A stretch of 64,000 bases of DNA from positions 28,225,137 through 28,289,136 of the forward strand of contig OY986967.1 in assembly GCA_963920575.1 (NCBI GenBank), read 5' to 3'. The notes beneath the pieces are model-generated. The model made no database searches. It saw only the letters and a program-made list of their open reading frames with translations, and was not told the DNA's origin. Of this stretch, positions 10,825-21,494 are shown piece after piece (the first letter of the stretch is position 1; the number at the start of each line of letters is the position of its first letter). Source of the DNA: Narthecium ossifragum (taxonomy: Eukaryota; Streptophyta; Magnoliopsida; Dioscoreales; Nartheciaceae). The position numbers and the translations under genes were made by a program.

Positions 10825-11513
10825 ATGGAGGTATGTTCTTTGCAAGATTCATTCTACCGTAGGATCGATCAATAATGGTAATGTCTTGTTCTACATTGCA
10901 TCTGAGAATTAAAGGTGGCAACCGCACACTTTCTTCCAACCGTGATATGGTTTCACTGAATAGGTTTCTCCTGTATCATCTCATAAACATCACTTTGCTG
11001 TCATTTCTAGAGCGAGTTCCTCCATCATATTGCCATCTGATCGCCATCGGCGATTCATATATTGAGATTTTTATTAGATTTCTTTATTGCCCATGTGATG
11101 ATTTCGCTGCTCCTTTCGTTATATGAATTAATTGCAGACAGTAGAGCTGAAGGTGGAGATGGTAGCTATACATGAGAAGAGGCTAAGAAGATGTCTATCC
11201 AAAATAAGAGGTGACCGTCATAAATCTCTCTCTAGATATCTGGATTTATCTTTTGTTGCATATATAGACTCAATTGATTAAGTTCTAAGAGAGATTAATT
11301 CCAATGCCTGTGATCACTGTTGCAGGAATAGAGAAGGTGGAGGTGGAAGCAAGCACACAGAAGGTGGTGGTGACTGGGTATGCACACAGGAACAAGATCC
11401 TCAAAGCTCTGAGGAGAGTTGGGCTGAGAGCCGAGTTCTGGTCTGCCCAGAATGAGATCCTCAATGCCTACGCCAGTGGAAGCCTTAGAATCAACAACTT
11501 TTCCTTCTTTTAA
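10825..11513 (+). CDS. HIPP-like heavy-metal-associated domain protein without CxxC
   Basis: Three exons, 10825-10830 (ATGGAG only), 11138-11210 and 11326-11513, encode 88 residues starting METVELKVEMVAIHEKRLRR. The fold matches the HMA/ATX1-like family of plant HIPPs: the beta strand ELKVEM, helix HEKRLRRCLSKI, strand KVEVEAST, QKVVVTGYAH and helix NKILKALRRVGL are all present. The metal-binding MxCxxC loop is replaced by VAIHEK, leaving one Cys (C21), and the end NNFSFF is not a CaaX isoprenylation box. It is thus a cytosolic or nuclear HMA protein unlikely to bind copper in the usual way. A related plant subgroup has the same IHEKRL loop and WSAQNE motif. The two-codon first exon is supported by a good donor (GAG|GTATGT) and frame. 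Confidence 0.85.
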
Positions 11514-12148
11514 GGCCAAATCTAGCAAATAGCAGTACTACTGCAACTTGGTGGTGCTTTTGCTTCCTTGTTTCTTTGTTCTTTTTGTCCTTCCTCCTTG
11601 AGTTGAGAGTACGAGCTGTATTGTATTATATATATATATATATATATACGTGTTCTTTGGTATAATACGTCTCTTTGTTCTTCTCGTTTGTTGTTTCTTT
11701 GTATCCTGTAACTTAAAAAAAAGACAAGAAAGAGGATGAAATATGTTTTAGTATTTCAATTAAGTTTCAATTCAATCCCTCGGTTCAATTTAGACCGTAC
11801 ATCCAAACGGCATTAACTCGACTAATTAATGGCATCTGAGCGTGTTGCTGCCACATCAGCAAATATTCATGCCAGCGAATTTTCTTAGAATAATTTTCTG
11901 GATTTTGGGATCCTCTCATAGATGACATAATTTTCGTGGCTTGGGAGGTGGGCCCTTCGAATGGCTTTTGTGATGGATCTGGGAGGATCCGAATCACCAC
12001 CCATTTGTTTAAATCAAGTTAAGGTCATCAACTTTCACTCTAGAAATGGGGTAATTAAAAGAAGCAAAAAAATTCCACTTAAAAAAGGTTTATTTTCTAT
12101 TCCATGTTTTCTCTCTCTTATTCTACAGAATCCATGTAAAAAAAAAAA
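11514..12148. other. 3' flank and intergenic, with a TE end relic
   Basis: Holds the HIPP 3' UTR and a (TA)n run at 11636-11648. 11765-11860 (TTTAGACCGTACATCCAAACGGCATTAAC...) resembles one end of the small inverted-repeat elements seen elsewhere, but has no partner end. No gene seen. Confidence 0.45.
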
Positions 12149-13535
12149 GGTTAAATTACGTTTTTGGTACCCGTAAAATTTTGAATTTTCCACTTTAATA
12201 CCTCCACTTTAATACCTCTAGTTTTATAATTACGTTTTTAATACATATATTTAATGTATATAACATATTTAGTACCTACCGTTAGACTCCGTTATTTAAG
12301 CTTGACGGCAACCCGCTCACGCGATACCACTTGAGCGATTTTCAGACAATTTTGACTGGTTTCAGTCAATTTTGACCGCCTGGTTTTGCCACCTCATCTT
12401 CTCCATCAATGATCTCACTCCTCTCTCTCCTCCCTCTCTCTTCCGTGCTCTCTCTCTCTCCACTGTCTCTCCATCTCTCCTCTCTCCTCTGCCGGAGAGC
12501 ATCCAGCCCATCATGCCGGAGAAGTCGTTGCCTACGACGATAGGGAGCGGGCACCAGTCGATGACCGGAGCCCAATCGTCCCATCCCCAGGGGACGTCGC
12601 CGTCGACGATGGAGGTGTTGGAGCTACACCCGGAGTAGTTATTCCCAAAGTAGTCTATTCCTACTGCTTCCTCCATTGCCAAGTACTCCATATAATCCTC
12701 CTTCCTCAACTATAGCTACGTACCAATAACAAACAATCTATTTGTGTACTAACAAACAATCTACTTGCGTGCTATAGTTTAAATTGGCCACTAGCTGGCT
12801 ATGTTCGCTACCACTTTGCTCTCAAGCTACCTTTCTTCTCTATTAAAACACCACCGGCCACTGCCATGGGCTCATCAACTAGCAACCAGTCTCATATATA
12901 TATAATGCCACCTGAGAAGAAGACGACGAAGCCACCAAGTGGGTTTATAACGCCGCGCGTACGTCTCGTCTTCTTTCTTCCAGATGTCCATGGTCGTCGA
13001 AGGTACTCGTTAGTCTTATGTTTTCCTCAAGACCAGCATGCTCTGTTTCCTCTGTTCTTTAATCATGGATTTGGCCTCCTGATTCAACCAGAAAAGCTTG
13101 GAGCTTTGATGGAGAGAGAGCAAGAGATGAGTTGCTGCCATACTACCTAGAGAAGGAGTGTGGATTGCTGCCATACTATGGTGCAAAGCGCAGCAGCGGT
13201 TTGATCCCGATACGCCTTCGCCGCCACCCATACCACCTGCATCTGGTCACTCCACTAGCGCCGTCCTCCTCCGACGACCCCCACCACCCACCTCTCCTTA
13301 CCCCTTCTCCCTCCCCATTGCCACCTCCGCCTCCGTCTCCGCCGTTTGAAGACCAAACACACTGGTCACGTGCCTGCACGTGATCAGTTTTCCGTTTACA
13401 AAACTAACGCTGTTAGGCGGTCGAATCAAAACGAAGCGGTTTTAATAGTATAGGTACTAAAAATGTAATTATAAAACTAGAGGTACTAAAGTGGAAAATC
13501 TAAAATTTTACATGTACCAAAAACGTAATTTAGCC
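12149..13535. mobile_element. 1.39-kb inverted-repeat element with G-box motifs
   Basis: The left end GGTTAAATTACGTTTTTGGT at 12149 pairs with ...ACCAAAAACGTAATTTAGCC ending at 13535. Pairing continues with gaps through TAGTACC/GGTACTA blocks to about 12290 and 13395. A-rich flanks make the target duplication uncertain. Two CACGTG palindromes lie at 13367-13372 and 13377-13382. The centre is non-repetitive and includes a minus-strand ORF and CT-rich sequence. No transposase is present; Mutator-like membership is inferred from end style only. Confidence 0.75.
12362..12709 (-). pseudogene. ORF inside the 12149-13535 element, possible captured fragment
   Basis: 115 codons, minus strand, beginning (M)RKEDYMEYLAMEEAVGIDYF. 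The N-terminal 65 residues have ordinary protein composition (DVPWGWDDWAPVIDWCPLP); the rest is Arg/Glu-rich translation of a CT repeat. I do not recognise it. It could be a captured host exon or a chance ORF. Confidence 0.25.
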
Positions 13536-14284
13536 TTAAAAAAAAGAGCCCTTTTAATCCATCGACAATTTTATACCGAGATAAAATTTCAAATAGAGTT
13601 GTATAGATTTCAAACACGTAATGAAATTTAACAAAATATTATTGATGATGTAGCAATTCATCTGACAAAATTGTGAAAAACACAAATATTCATCCATGAG
13701 TGGAGCTTGGTGTCGTCGCAAGCTCCTACCAATATTTTCTCCGAAGGCAATTCTAAATACACCAGACATTTTAGGAGGTACACACCAGTAAAATCTTTTC
13801 AATTAATATCTAATATATCCTTAAATTATTTGACTCAAATACCCCTCTTTAAAAAGTCCCCCGTTGTTTTCTACCTAAGGACCTCCACCATCACGACCGA
13901 CTTCCCTAAACCTTCACCAACATGATGGTTATAAGTTAACCATCTCGTTGTCCTATGTGGAACCTACGTGGAGAGGGTTATCCTACGTGGAGGGGGATAG
14001 TGAGGGGGAAGTTAGTGGGGGTGGGGGGAGAGAGGGGGTTAGTGATGAGTTACTGGATGAGGTGGGGAGAGAGAATGGTTACCTGCTTATTAGTCATCCT
14101 TATATGGCAGTATCATTATAAGGATAGTGGGAGGAGTTATCGGAGGAGGTGGAGAGAGCGTGGTTAAAATAGATTAGCGGGGAGTTATATGGAGGCGAGG
14201 AGAGGAGAGATAAGGGTTACGAGAGGGTTGAGGAGGATCGGGAGGACCCGAATCACACTCCACATCAGAGAGAGAGAGAGAGAT
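13536..14284 (+). other. Upstream region of the SDR gene
   Basis: No gene recognised. 13950-14270 is strongly purine-rich on the plus strand (GGAGAGAGGG-type), ending in a short (GA)n at 14268-14282 directly before the ATG, so this is likely 5' UTR. Two local copies of CCTA(T/C)GTGGA occur near 13950-13990. Confidence 0.5.
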
Positions 14285-17200
14285 ATGCATCTAAGCGAGA
14301 ATGAGGGAATCGAGGGCAATAGGTTCGTGGTAACTGGAGGGCTGGGATTCGTCGGCGCGGCGCTGTGCTTGGAGCTCGCGAGGAGAGGCGCCGAGGAGGT
14401 GCGGACCCTCGACCCTAGATCCTCCTCCCCGTGGTCGCAAGATCTTGTCAATGCCGGAGTCCGATGCATCAAAGGTCTGTCTGTCCTCGTCTAGCTTCGT
14501 TTTGATGTGTTCTCATCTAAGCTTTCGCTGGGTTGATGGGTATGCCTTTGTTTGTTTGGGTGAATGGTGGTGAAAGTTTTGGTTTTTTCGGCTATTTGGG
14601 TTGAGTTATGTGAGTTTTTGTAGAATGGAATCAGCAATTGAATGTCTAGGAGAGATTTTGGCTGCTTCACCTGATTGTAACTTGTCCGTCTAACTTTAGG
14701 TTGGGGTATGTGTATATCATTTCATTTGGATGGATCTCTTGGGATTTTGTTGATAAGAAGGGTGAGTGGAGGCAAATGGGAGAATATGTAGTCAGAGATT
14801 CAATATATATGAGAGATTCTTACTCTATTTAGATCCGTGACAAGTCTATACTTCAGTAAAATAGATGTTTTGATCTTGGATTCCTTGGTGACTTTGCTGA
14901 GTGAGTACCTGACTTTCTCCAGAGGGTGACTTAGGGAGGTGAGAGTTTGGCTGTAGACCACAGTATGAAAGGGATTAGATGAAAGATTGTCGGGTTGTAT
15001 TGGCTAGTTGACGACTGTTTTTAAGAATTTACTAGTTGAACCTTAAATAATATGCCGATTTAAGAAGTCTTTCAATTGTTCTGTGTTGCTTTTATGGCAT
15101 TCGTAAAGACCATCTTCTGACTTCTTGATTCTAGCTAAGGGCATTAGTCCTATCTGCGAAACATGTAGCTATGTCCTCCCATCCATGTGGGAAAAAAGTT
15201 ACAACTTTTAAAACACCTGCCCTCACTACTTTCTGCAGGTGATGTAAGTCAGAAAAAGGATGTCGAGAAAGCTTTACGTGGTGTGAATTGTGTTTTCCAT
15301 CTTGCTTCTTATGGCATGTCGGGCAAGGAAATGCTTCAAGCTCGTCGTGTTGATGAAATCAATGTAAATGGAACATGCAACATATTGGACGCCTGCCATG
15401 ATTTTGGAATAAAAAGACTTGTCTACGTGAGTACATACAACGTCGTGTTTGGGGGAGAGGAGATTGTGAATGGGAATGAATCGTTGAAGTACTTTTCTCT
15501 TGATGAGCACGTAGATCCATACGGTCGTAGTAAGTCTATTGCAGAACAGCTTGTACTTAAGAGTAATGGTCGCCCTTCTAAGTGAGTTGCTTCCTGATTT
15601 CAAAATGGGTTAGATTATGAAAATTTCTTGCCTTATTTTACTTTAGTTTATAATCTTGAATCCTTTCTTCTTATGTCAACAATTTTTCAAATTTTAGGAA
15701 AAAAGATGGCACCTGTCTTTATACTTGTGCGATTCGTCCTGCGGCTATATATGGACCAGGCGAAGAGAGGCATCTTCCAAGGATACTTTCTCTTGCAAAA
15801 TTGGGCCTCATACCATTCAAAGTGGGTGATGCAAGCATCAAAACAGACTGGGTTTATGTTGACAATCTTGTTCTTGCTCTCATATTAGCAAGCATGGGGC
15901 TTTTAGATGACATACCTAGTAGAGGAGGGCAACCTGTTGCTGCTGGACAACCATATTTCATATGCGATGGTAATAATGACCGAAACCATGAGATAAAGTC
16001 CCAGTAGTACTTAGCATTGACTCATTGAAAATTCTATGAGCGCTTCCATCACAACCATATTTCATATGCGATGGTAATAATGACCGAAACCATGAGATAA
16101 AGTCCCAAGTAGTGCTTAGCATTGACTCGTTGAAAATTCTATGAGCGCTTCCATCACACTTAAGAAAATTATGCATCTTAGAAAAAATTCTTATTTTCCG
16201 AATATCCAATGTATTGTGATGCTTCGTGTCAAATTCTCCAATTAATTTTTCAGCTATAGATTATTCTAAGCAATTGTACTAGTATGTATGCTCTCTCTTT
16301 TGCCACCACTAAACTACTAAGACTATATGCCCAAGCCCTTCAAGGCATAATTGATCAAGTTGGAAGGCACATTCATTTCAAAAAGGCTTGTATCACAATT
16401 AAAAGTTCCATTGATACTTTGAAAGCTCACTAAACTATCCTCGGTGTGATTACTGTGTGGTTATCTTGAACATAAATTAGTTTTTGTATTGAAAGTTTCT
16501 ACTTGTATGCTTACAGGGTTACCTGTCAACACTTTTGAATTCATTATTGGACCCCTTCTTAGGAGCCTTGGCTATGGTGTACCAAAGATGACAATGGAGG
16601 TCCAGCATGCATTTTGGATGGCACAAGTTTTCTTGGTCATATATACTTTGCTACATCCTTGGCTCAATCGCTGGTGGCTTCCTCAACCCTTTCTTCTTCC
16701 AGCTGAAGTTTACAAGGTCAGAATACATAATTTATATCAACCCAATTCTCTAGTGAAAACTCACAACTAATCCCAGGATCACTATTCTCCTCCAGACTTG
16801 CCATCTGCTGTGCTCTTGGAACCTTTTCCATTAACTAATCACCAATATCTTTTTTTAAACTAAGCTCCGAGCTTCTTTGATCTGCAGTCAACCATGTCAG
16901 AGCCTATGTTCTAGAAAATTTTGAACTTAGTGTGTCTCCTTGTGTATCGCTTTTATCGAGAACAAATGCTGTGTGCAATTTAGTTCTCCAGTAATAATGC
17001 ACTGAGAGCCATCTAATTATCCTTGAATTTAGCAAACTATGCCATTTGTCATCATCATAGACTTGTCATCCTGCTTAGGATCAATGGAGATTCTTATTCT
17101 ATATGACTAAACTCTACAAGTATTTAAAAGTGGAAACTGCACTGGCCATTGATTGTTTCCTCCAGTCAGTAATGTGCCTCATAGTGATTAAAGGGAGGAT

Positions 17201-17884
17201 GCAGTTAGGATGTCAGTTGGACCAATGTTGGTCAGTCTTTCCTCGCTTGTCATGAATAAAAAATTGCCTTAGATGGTCATAACGTGAAACCTTGATAATT
17301 GACTCTGTCGCTTGTTTTCAAAATCAACTTGTCATTTCTAGTCGAAGCTTTGCAAACTTCTGGAAGCTCAAATGCCACGATTTTATTTATATGAGAGCTT
17401 TTTAATTGAGGAATTTAAATTCCTGATCTATAAAAGTCTCTTTGAACAGATTGGTGTGACCCATTACTTCTCCTATGTGAAAGCAAAAGAAGAACTTGGC
17501 TATGTTCCTATGGTGAGCCCCAATGATGGTCTAGCTGCGACGATTTCATACTGGCAGGAGAGAAAGAGAAGAGAATTGGATGGACCACCAATGTTAGTAT
17601 GGATCTCTGCTGTCCTAGGGATGTCCTTGCTCTTCTGTGGAGCTTACCTACCCCCAGTTGGGCCATTAATGTTCGCAAGGAGTCTCACTCTTTTTGTGCT
17701 TCGGAGCCTAAAGGTAGCCAGAATCGTCTTTCTCGTATCAGTCGCTGCACATGTTGGAGAGGGTATATACGCATGGCACCTTGCCAAGAGGGTGGATCCT
17801 GCAAATTCTAAAGGCTGGTTTTGGCAGACTCTGGCTCTTGGGTTTTTTTCCCTAAGATATCTGCTGAAGAGAGCTAGAAACTAA
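14285..17884 (+). CDS. SDR42E-type 3-beta-HSD-like dehydrogenase/epimerase
   Basis: Five exons, 14285-14474, 15239-15581, 15698-15969, 16517-16716 and 17450-17884, give 479 residues. The extended SDR Rossmann motif TGGLGFVG is at residues 17-24 and the catalytic YxxxK (YGRSK) at Y158/K162, preceded by VYVSTYNVVFGG; RPAAIYGPGEERHLPR follows. These are the marks of the 3-beta-hydroxysteroid dehydrogenase/isomerase family, NAD(P)-dependent enzymes acting on sterol-type substrates. The C-terminal 120 residues carry hydrophobic stretches (VWISAVLGMSLLFCGAYLPP and others), so the protein is probably in the ER membrane. The Arabidopsis sterol decarboxylase 3bHSD/D is a relative, but no reticulon domain is seen here. 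The substrate cannot be told from sequence. An upstream in-frame extension without ATG was not used; MHLSENEGIEG is the start I recall for relatives. Confidence 0.88.
15947..16157 (+). repeat. 104-bp tandem duplication including a splice donor
   Basis: 15947-16050 and 16051-16157 are near-identical direct copies (ACAACCATATTTCATATGCG...CGCTTCCATCAC), differing by a one-base insertion and a few substitutions. The first copy holds the last 23 bases of SDR exon 3 and its donor GATG|GTAATA; the second repeats that donor inside intron 3. Confidence 0.92.
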
Positions 17885-19345
17885 ATCCGACCAGTTTGCT
17901 CTGAAATGGAGGAGATCCAAAGATATTTTATTTCTTGTATGATGACCATTGTAGACCTATTGGAACAGACATTATGGTTGAACTTTACAATAATTAACAT
18001 GGACAAGCTTCCTGCAATGAGTTCCCTTTATTTGTTGCTTTCAGACATTCAATGCTTGATTACAACTGCCAGGAACGCAAGTACATTGGAACTAAGAAAC
18101 ACCGAACAGGGGAGGTCGCCATTTACATACTGCATCAGGTTGATTCTGGTTGATTCTGATTTCTTCCTTTCTGCTGTGTTTGCTAATTTTCGAAACATGG
18201 CAGTCCGATCTTTTTCAACAACTGTAGTGATTATTGGCTTCTTTTTCCAGATTTTCTTGCAATATGAATACTCAAGTTCTTCTCCTGCTTTCCTTATGAA
18301 ATTCATCTCAATATGAAATTCATCTCAATATGAACTCTAAAAAGATAGCCTGTTATTCAACTCTGGTATGTTTTCATTCTCATGGAGATGGCTATTAAGA
18401 GCTTTTGTCCCAATCAGTTTAGTGCTTGGACACCTTTCAAGTAATCCAGATGTGTTTTTCAAGTATCACACATACTTCACATTTATCCAAACAAAACTCC
18501 AGAAAGATTATTGTGGTTGTTGACATGGAAGTAGAAGTTGAAGGAAAGTTGTGTCACATTTTTCTCACATGATAACGATAAGAAATCTAAACAGAAAGAT
18601 ATTAAACAAAAAATAAATCATATACGGGAGATATAACAATTCACAGCTTTCAGAAAAAGGATGCCTTCAATGCTCATTCAGCTTTTTGTTCAACAGTCAA
18701 CAATAAACCCCCAAAAACTGTACTAAAGAGCCAATGATTTCAAATTGAATAATGTTTTATGTCCATGAACAGTCGACATGTATAATGCACATATCATCGA
18801 ATCGATAGTTCACTACCGATTAAATTTTTCATCTAGTCCATCAGTAGTTCACTACCAATTAAATTTTTCATCTAATGGTTTACCAATGGACTAGATCAAT
18901 AAATCGATAGCTCATTACCGATTGAATTGTATCAGTGGTGAGGTATCGATTGGTTAATAGAGTGCATTGGTATCTCATTACCGATGGATTAGATGAAAAA
19001 TTTAATCGATAGTGAGATACCGATTCATTGATCTAATCCATCGATAGACCACTACCGATGGATCACATGAAATCCACTACCGATTCGAACATGTTATCAC
19101 ATCAGCATGTACACAAATAAGCACACTTTCAAACTAACCTATAAACAATACAATCTTCTACTAGAAGTTCAAAGATAAGGTCCTTTGCTACCGATGCTAC
19201 AAATGCCAAAACCTATACATTGATCCTCTCGGATTCTGTACAGCTACATAGTCAGCTTAATTTACATCATGTTGAGAAAAATAATAGCTTCCCTGAAAAT
19301 AGAACCAATTCCAACTATTTTACAAAATTTCAGCTATACTTCTAA
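17885..19345. other. 3' flank of SDR and convergent intergenic region
   Basis: Contains the likely SDR 3' UTR and unremarkable AT-rich sequence, then a palindromic repeat cluster (annotated separately). The gene to the right is read toward this region. ORFs at 17906-18316 show no family. Confidence 0.5.
18793..19087. repeat. Palindromic ATCGAT/ACCGAT repeat cluster
   Basis: About eight variants of a short unit, ATCGATAGTTCACTACCGAT, on both strands. A larger inverted pair is TAAATTTTTCATCTAGTCCATC (18821-18842) against GATGGATTAGATGAAAAATTTA (18983-19004). The array could fold extensively. It may be a decayed transposon end or a local hairpin amplification. Confidence 0.7.
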
Positions 19346-20727
19346 CTATACAATCTGCTCCATGTCTACAAGTTCAAAAGTCTCCCCGAAATATTTCTGT
19401 GCTTCTTGTCTCAAAGCCGCAGAAAGATCCATTTCCCCCTTGGATTCCATCCCTCTTATCAAGATCGTATATGTAAACTCATCTGGATCACTTTCCCATA
19501 GCTTCATCAAGCGAAAGCAGTCCATAGCTATATGGATGTAACCGAACTCCATTAGGGTCTTCAACAGCAAGTTGAAGCCTTCAGTATCAGCCTCCCATCT
19601 CTCCATCTTCAAGGAAGAACAGACATGTGCAAGCTCATCTTTCAAACCCTTGCTTGCCAATACGGATATCATATCAACATAAACTGACAGTTTAGGCTTA
19701 TACCAGTGTTCCTTTCGAACTTCTTCGAAGACCTATCAGGAAATCAGAAGTTCTTCAACACCATATTTGAGGACATTGATTGCAGGAATATATTTAAGCT
19801 TAACAGTACATTGCAATGAATATCAATGATTTAACAAGAACAGTTAAATATGATGTTAATATCCACGGGGAAAAAAGTTCCTACAAGAAAAGTAGAGTCT
19901 AAACATAATTACTAAAATAGAGTGATGACAATTCCTTGAATGGCTGTACTCTATATTCTTTTCTGTGCTTTCTTTGAATTGTCTACAAATCAAAGCAGCA
20001 CTAAATTTATATAGTTACATGCATGCTATAGAGAAAGTATAGCTTATCTCAGTTCAATTTGTTAGTGAGAATCATACATTCACAAAATAATACAACAATA
20101 AAAGAATCATTTCTCCAAGAAGGTGATTTTTAGCTTTGAATGGGGAATGTTGCATGTCATAGATATCCAAACACAACTGATATTATTGATGGGCTATAAA
20201 ATTCCATAGTTCCACAAATGAGAACATAACCGATCAGTTGCCCACCAATTTCACAAGAATTTTTAGGCTCTCTATCAAACAAAATTCAAACCAAGTTTTC
20301 ACCTTTAGCTTCTAAACTTGAATCCTAGTACCAAAGAAATGATGGGTAAACCAACTAACATCGGACTAAGAGAAAAGGCTAGAGACTGAGGATGGCGTGG
20401 GGATACCTGGAGGGCGAGGAGGGCCTCGCCTTGGGATTGGAGCTCCCGGAGCACGGCGACCATGTCGGCCTTCACCAGACGCCGGACTCTGGACTCCAGC
20501 ACGTGGCCCGCATCTTCTCTGCTAATCTTGGCTCGTTTTAGGGCCTGGACGGCTTGGATCCCCTCCACGCTCAGGTATCTCCCTCTCTGCATCGGTTTCC
20601 GGTTTTTCGCCCGGTCTCTCATGGTGGAACCGCCGCCGCCACTACCCGCCCCTAGCATTCTGGAGCTCGGCTTCGAAAGCGGCGTGGCCAGCGGCGGCCC
20701 ATGGCCGAGGAGCGACGCCGGCGGCAT
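19346..20727 (-). CDS. THA8L: THA8-like short pentatricopeptide repeat protein
   Basis: Exon 1 is 20407-20727 and exon 2 is 19346-19732 on the minus strand, joined as CTCCAG|GTCTTC, giving 235 residues. The N terminus is Ser/Pro/Gly/Arg-rich and fits an organelle transit peptide. Then follow RDRAKNRKPMQRGRYLSVEG and the segment IQAVQALKRAK, and three to four PPR-like helical hairpins, including VFEEVRKEHWYKPKLSVYVD and FTYTILIRGMESKGEMDLSA. The length and these motifs match THA8/THA8-like proteins, short PPRs known in maize and Arabidopsis to help splice chloroplast group II introns. THA8 itself versus THA8-like cannot be settled by eye. Exon 1 is very GC-rich, exon 2 AT-rich. Confidence 0.82.
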
Positions 20728-21494
20728 CGCTTCTTTTCGCTACCCGCTACTCTCTCTCTCAGTTACATAAAAGCATGGAGTAATTTTTATAGCCGTCCGA
20801 TCAGCGAAGAGAGAGAGAAATAGGATCAGAACTTAGTCGCGATATGATCTACTTGGCATGTACATTATAATTTAATTAAGATATTAATTGATCTAATTCA
20901 TCATCGGTATAACAATATAAATTGAATCTATTAATGATCAAATCGATAAATATATTTTAATTGATTAATCTCTCTCTTAATAGAATTACAATTTGTTTGT
21001 CACTCTAATTATAAATGTAAGAACCTAGAAGAAATTTACAAGTTTATTTTTCTGGTCTTCAAAGCAAAAGAAAAAGGACAAAAAAAAGGTGGAATCAATC
21101 TAAGCAAACTGAAAGCACAGCAAACAACACAAAGCTTGGATTGCCAAGATCATCCATATAAGATTCAAGAACATATATGGAGCAAGAAATAAGCAGGAAA
21201 ACCAATACATTATGTTGAAATCTGATAGCCACAGTAACAGCATCATACAGGGACAATCTTCAGACATAATATAACAACATCCTGAACAAGAAGCAAATAT
21301 TACTGCTACAGCAAAGGTACACAAGTCTCTCTGCCTAAACTCACGTACAAAGGCTAAAGCTAAACAAAGCTGATGATACACCTCCAGAACATTAGGAGGG
21401 TGGGTTGCTCTTCCAGGCTCAGTTACAACTAAGTCTTTTACATGAACAGACGAGGGTTTGGGGTGATCAGGAGATGGGAGGTTGCGGGATGAGA
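20728..21494. other. Region between THA8-like and AHL genes
   Basis: Promoter side of the THA8-like gene (a CCGTCCGATCAG motif at 20795) and the 3' flank of the AHL gene. A TAATTGATCTAAT-type AT-rich stretch lies at 20860-20960. No gene seen; the ORF at 21100-21381 has no family signature. Confidence 0.5.

Noticed and set aside
13132..13383. Pro/Ser-rich ORFs in the 12149-13535 element
   Set aside because: Overlapping open frames on both strands in biased sequence, interrupted at the element's inverted end.
18793..19087. CRISPR-like array
   Set aside because: The unit is short, varies in spacing and orientation, and this is a eukaryotic genome.
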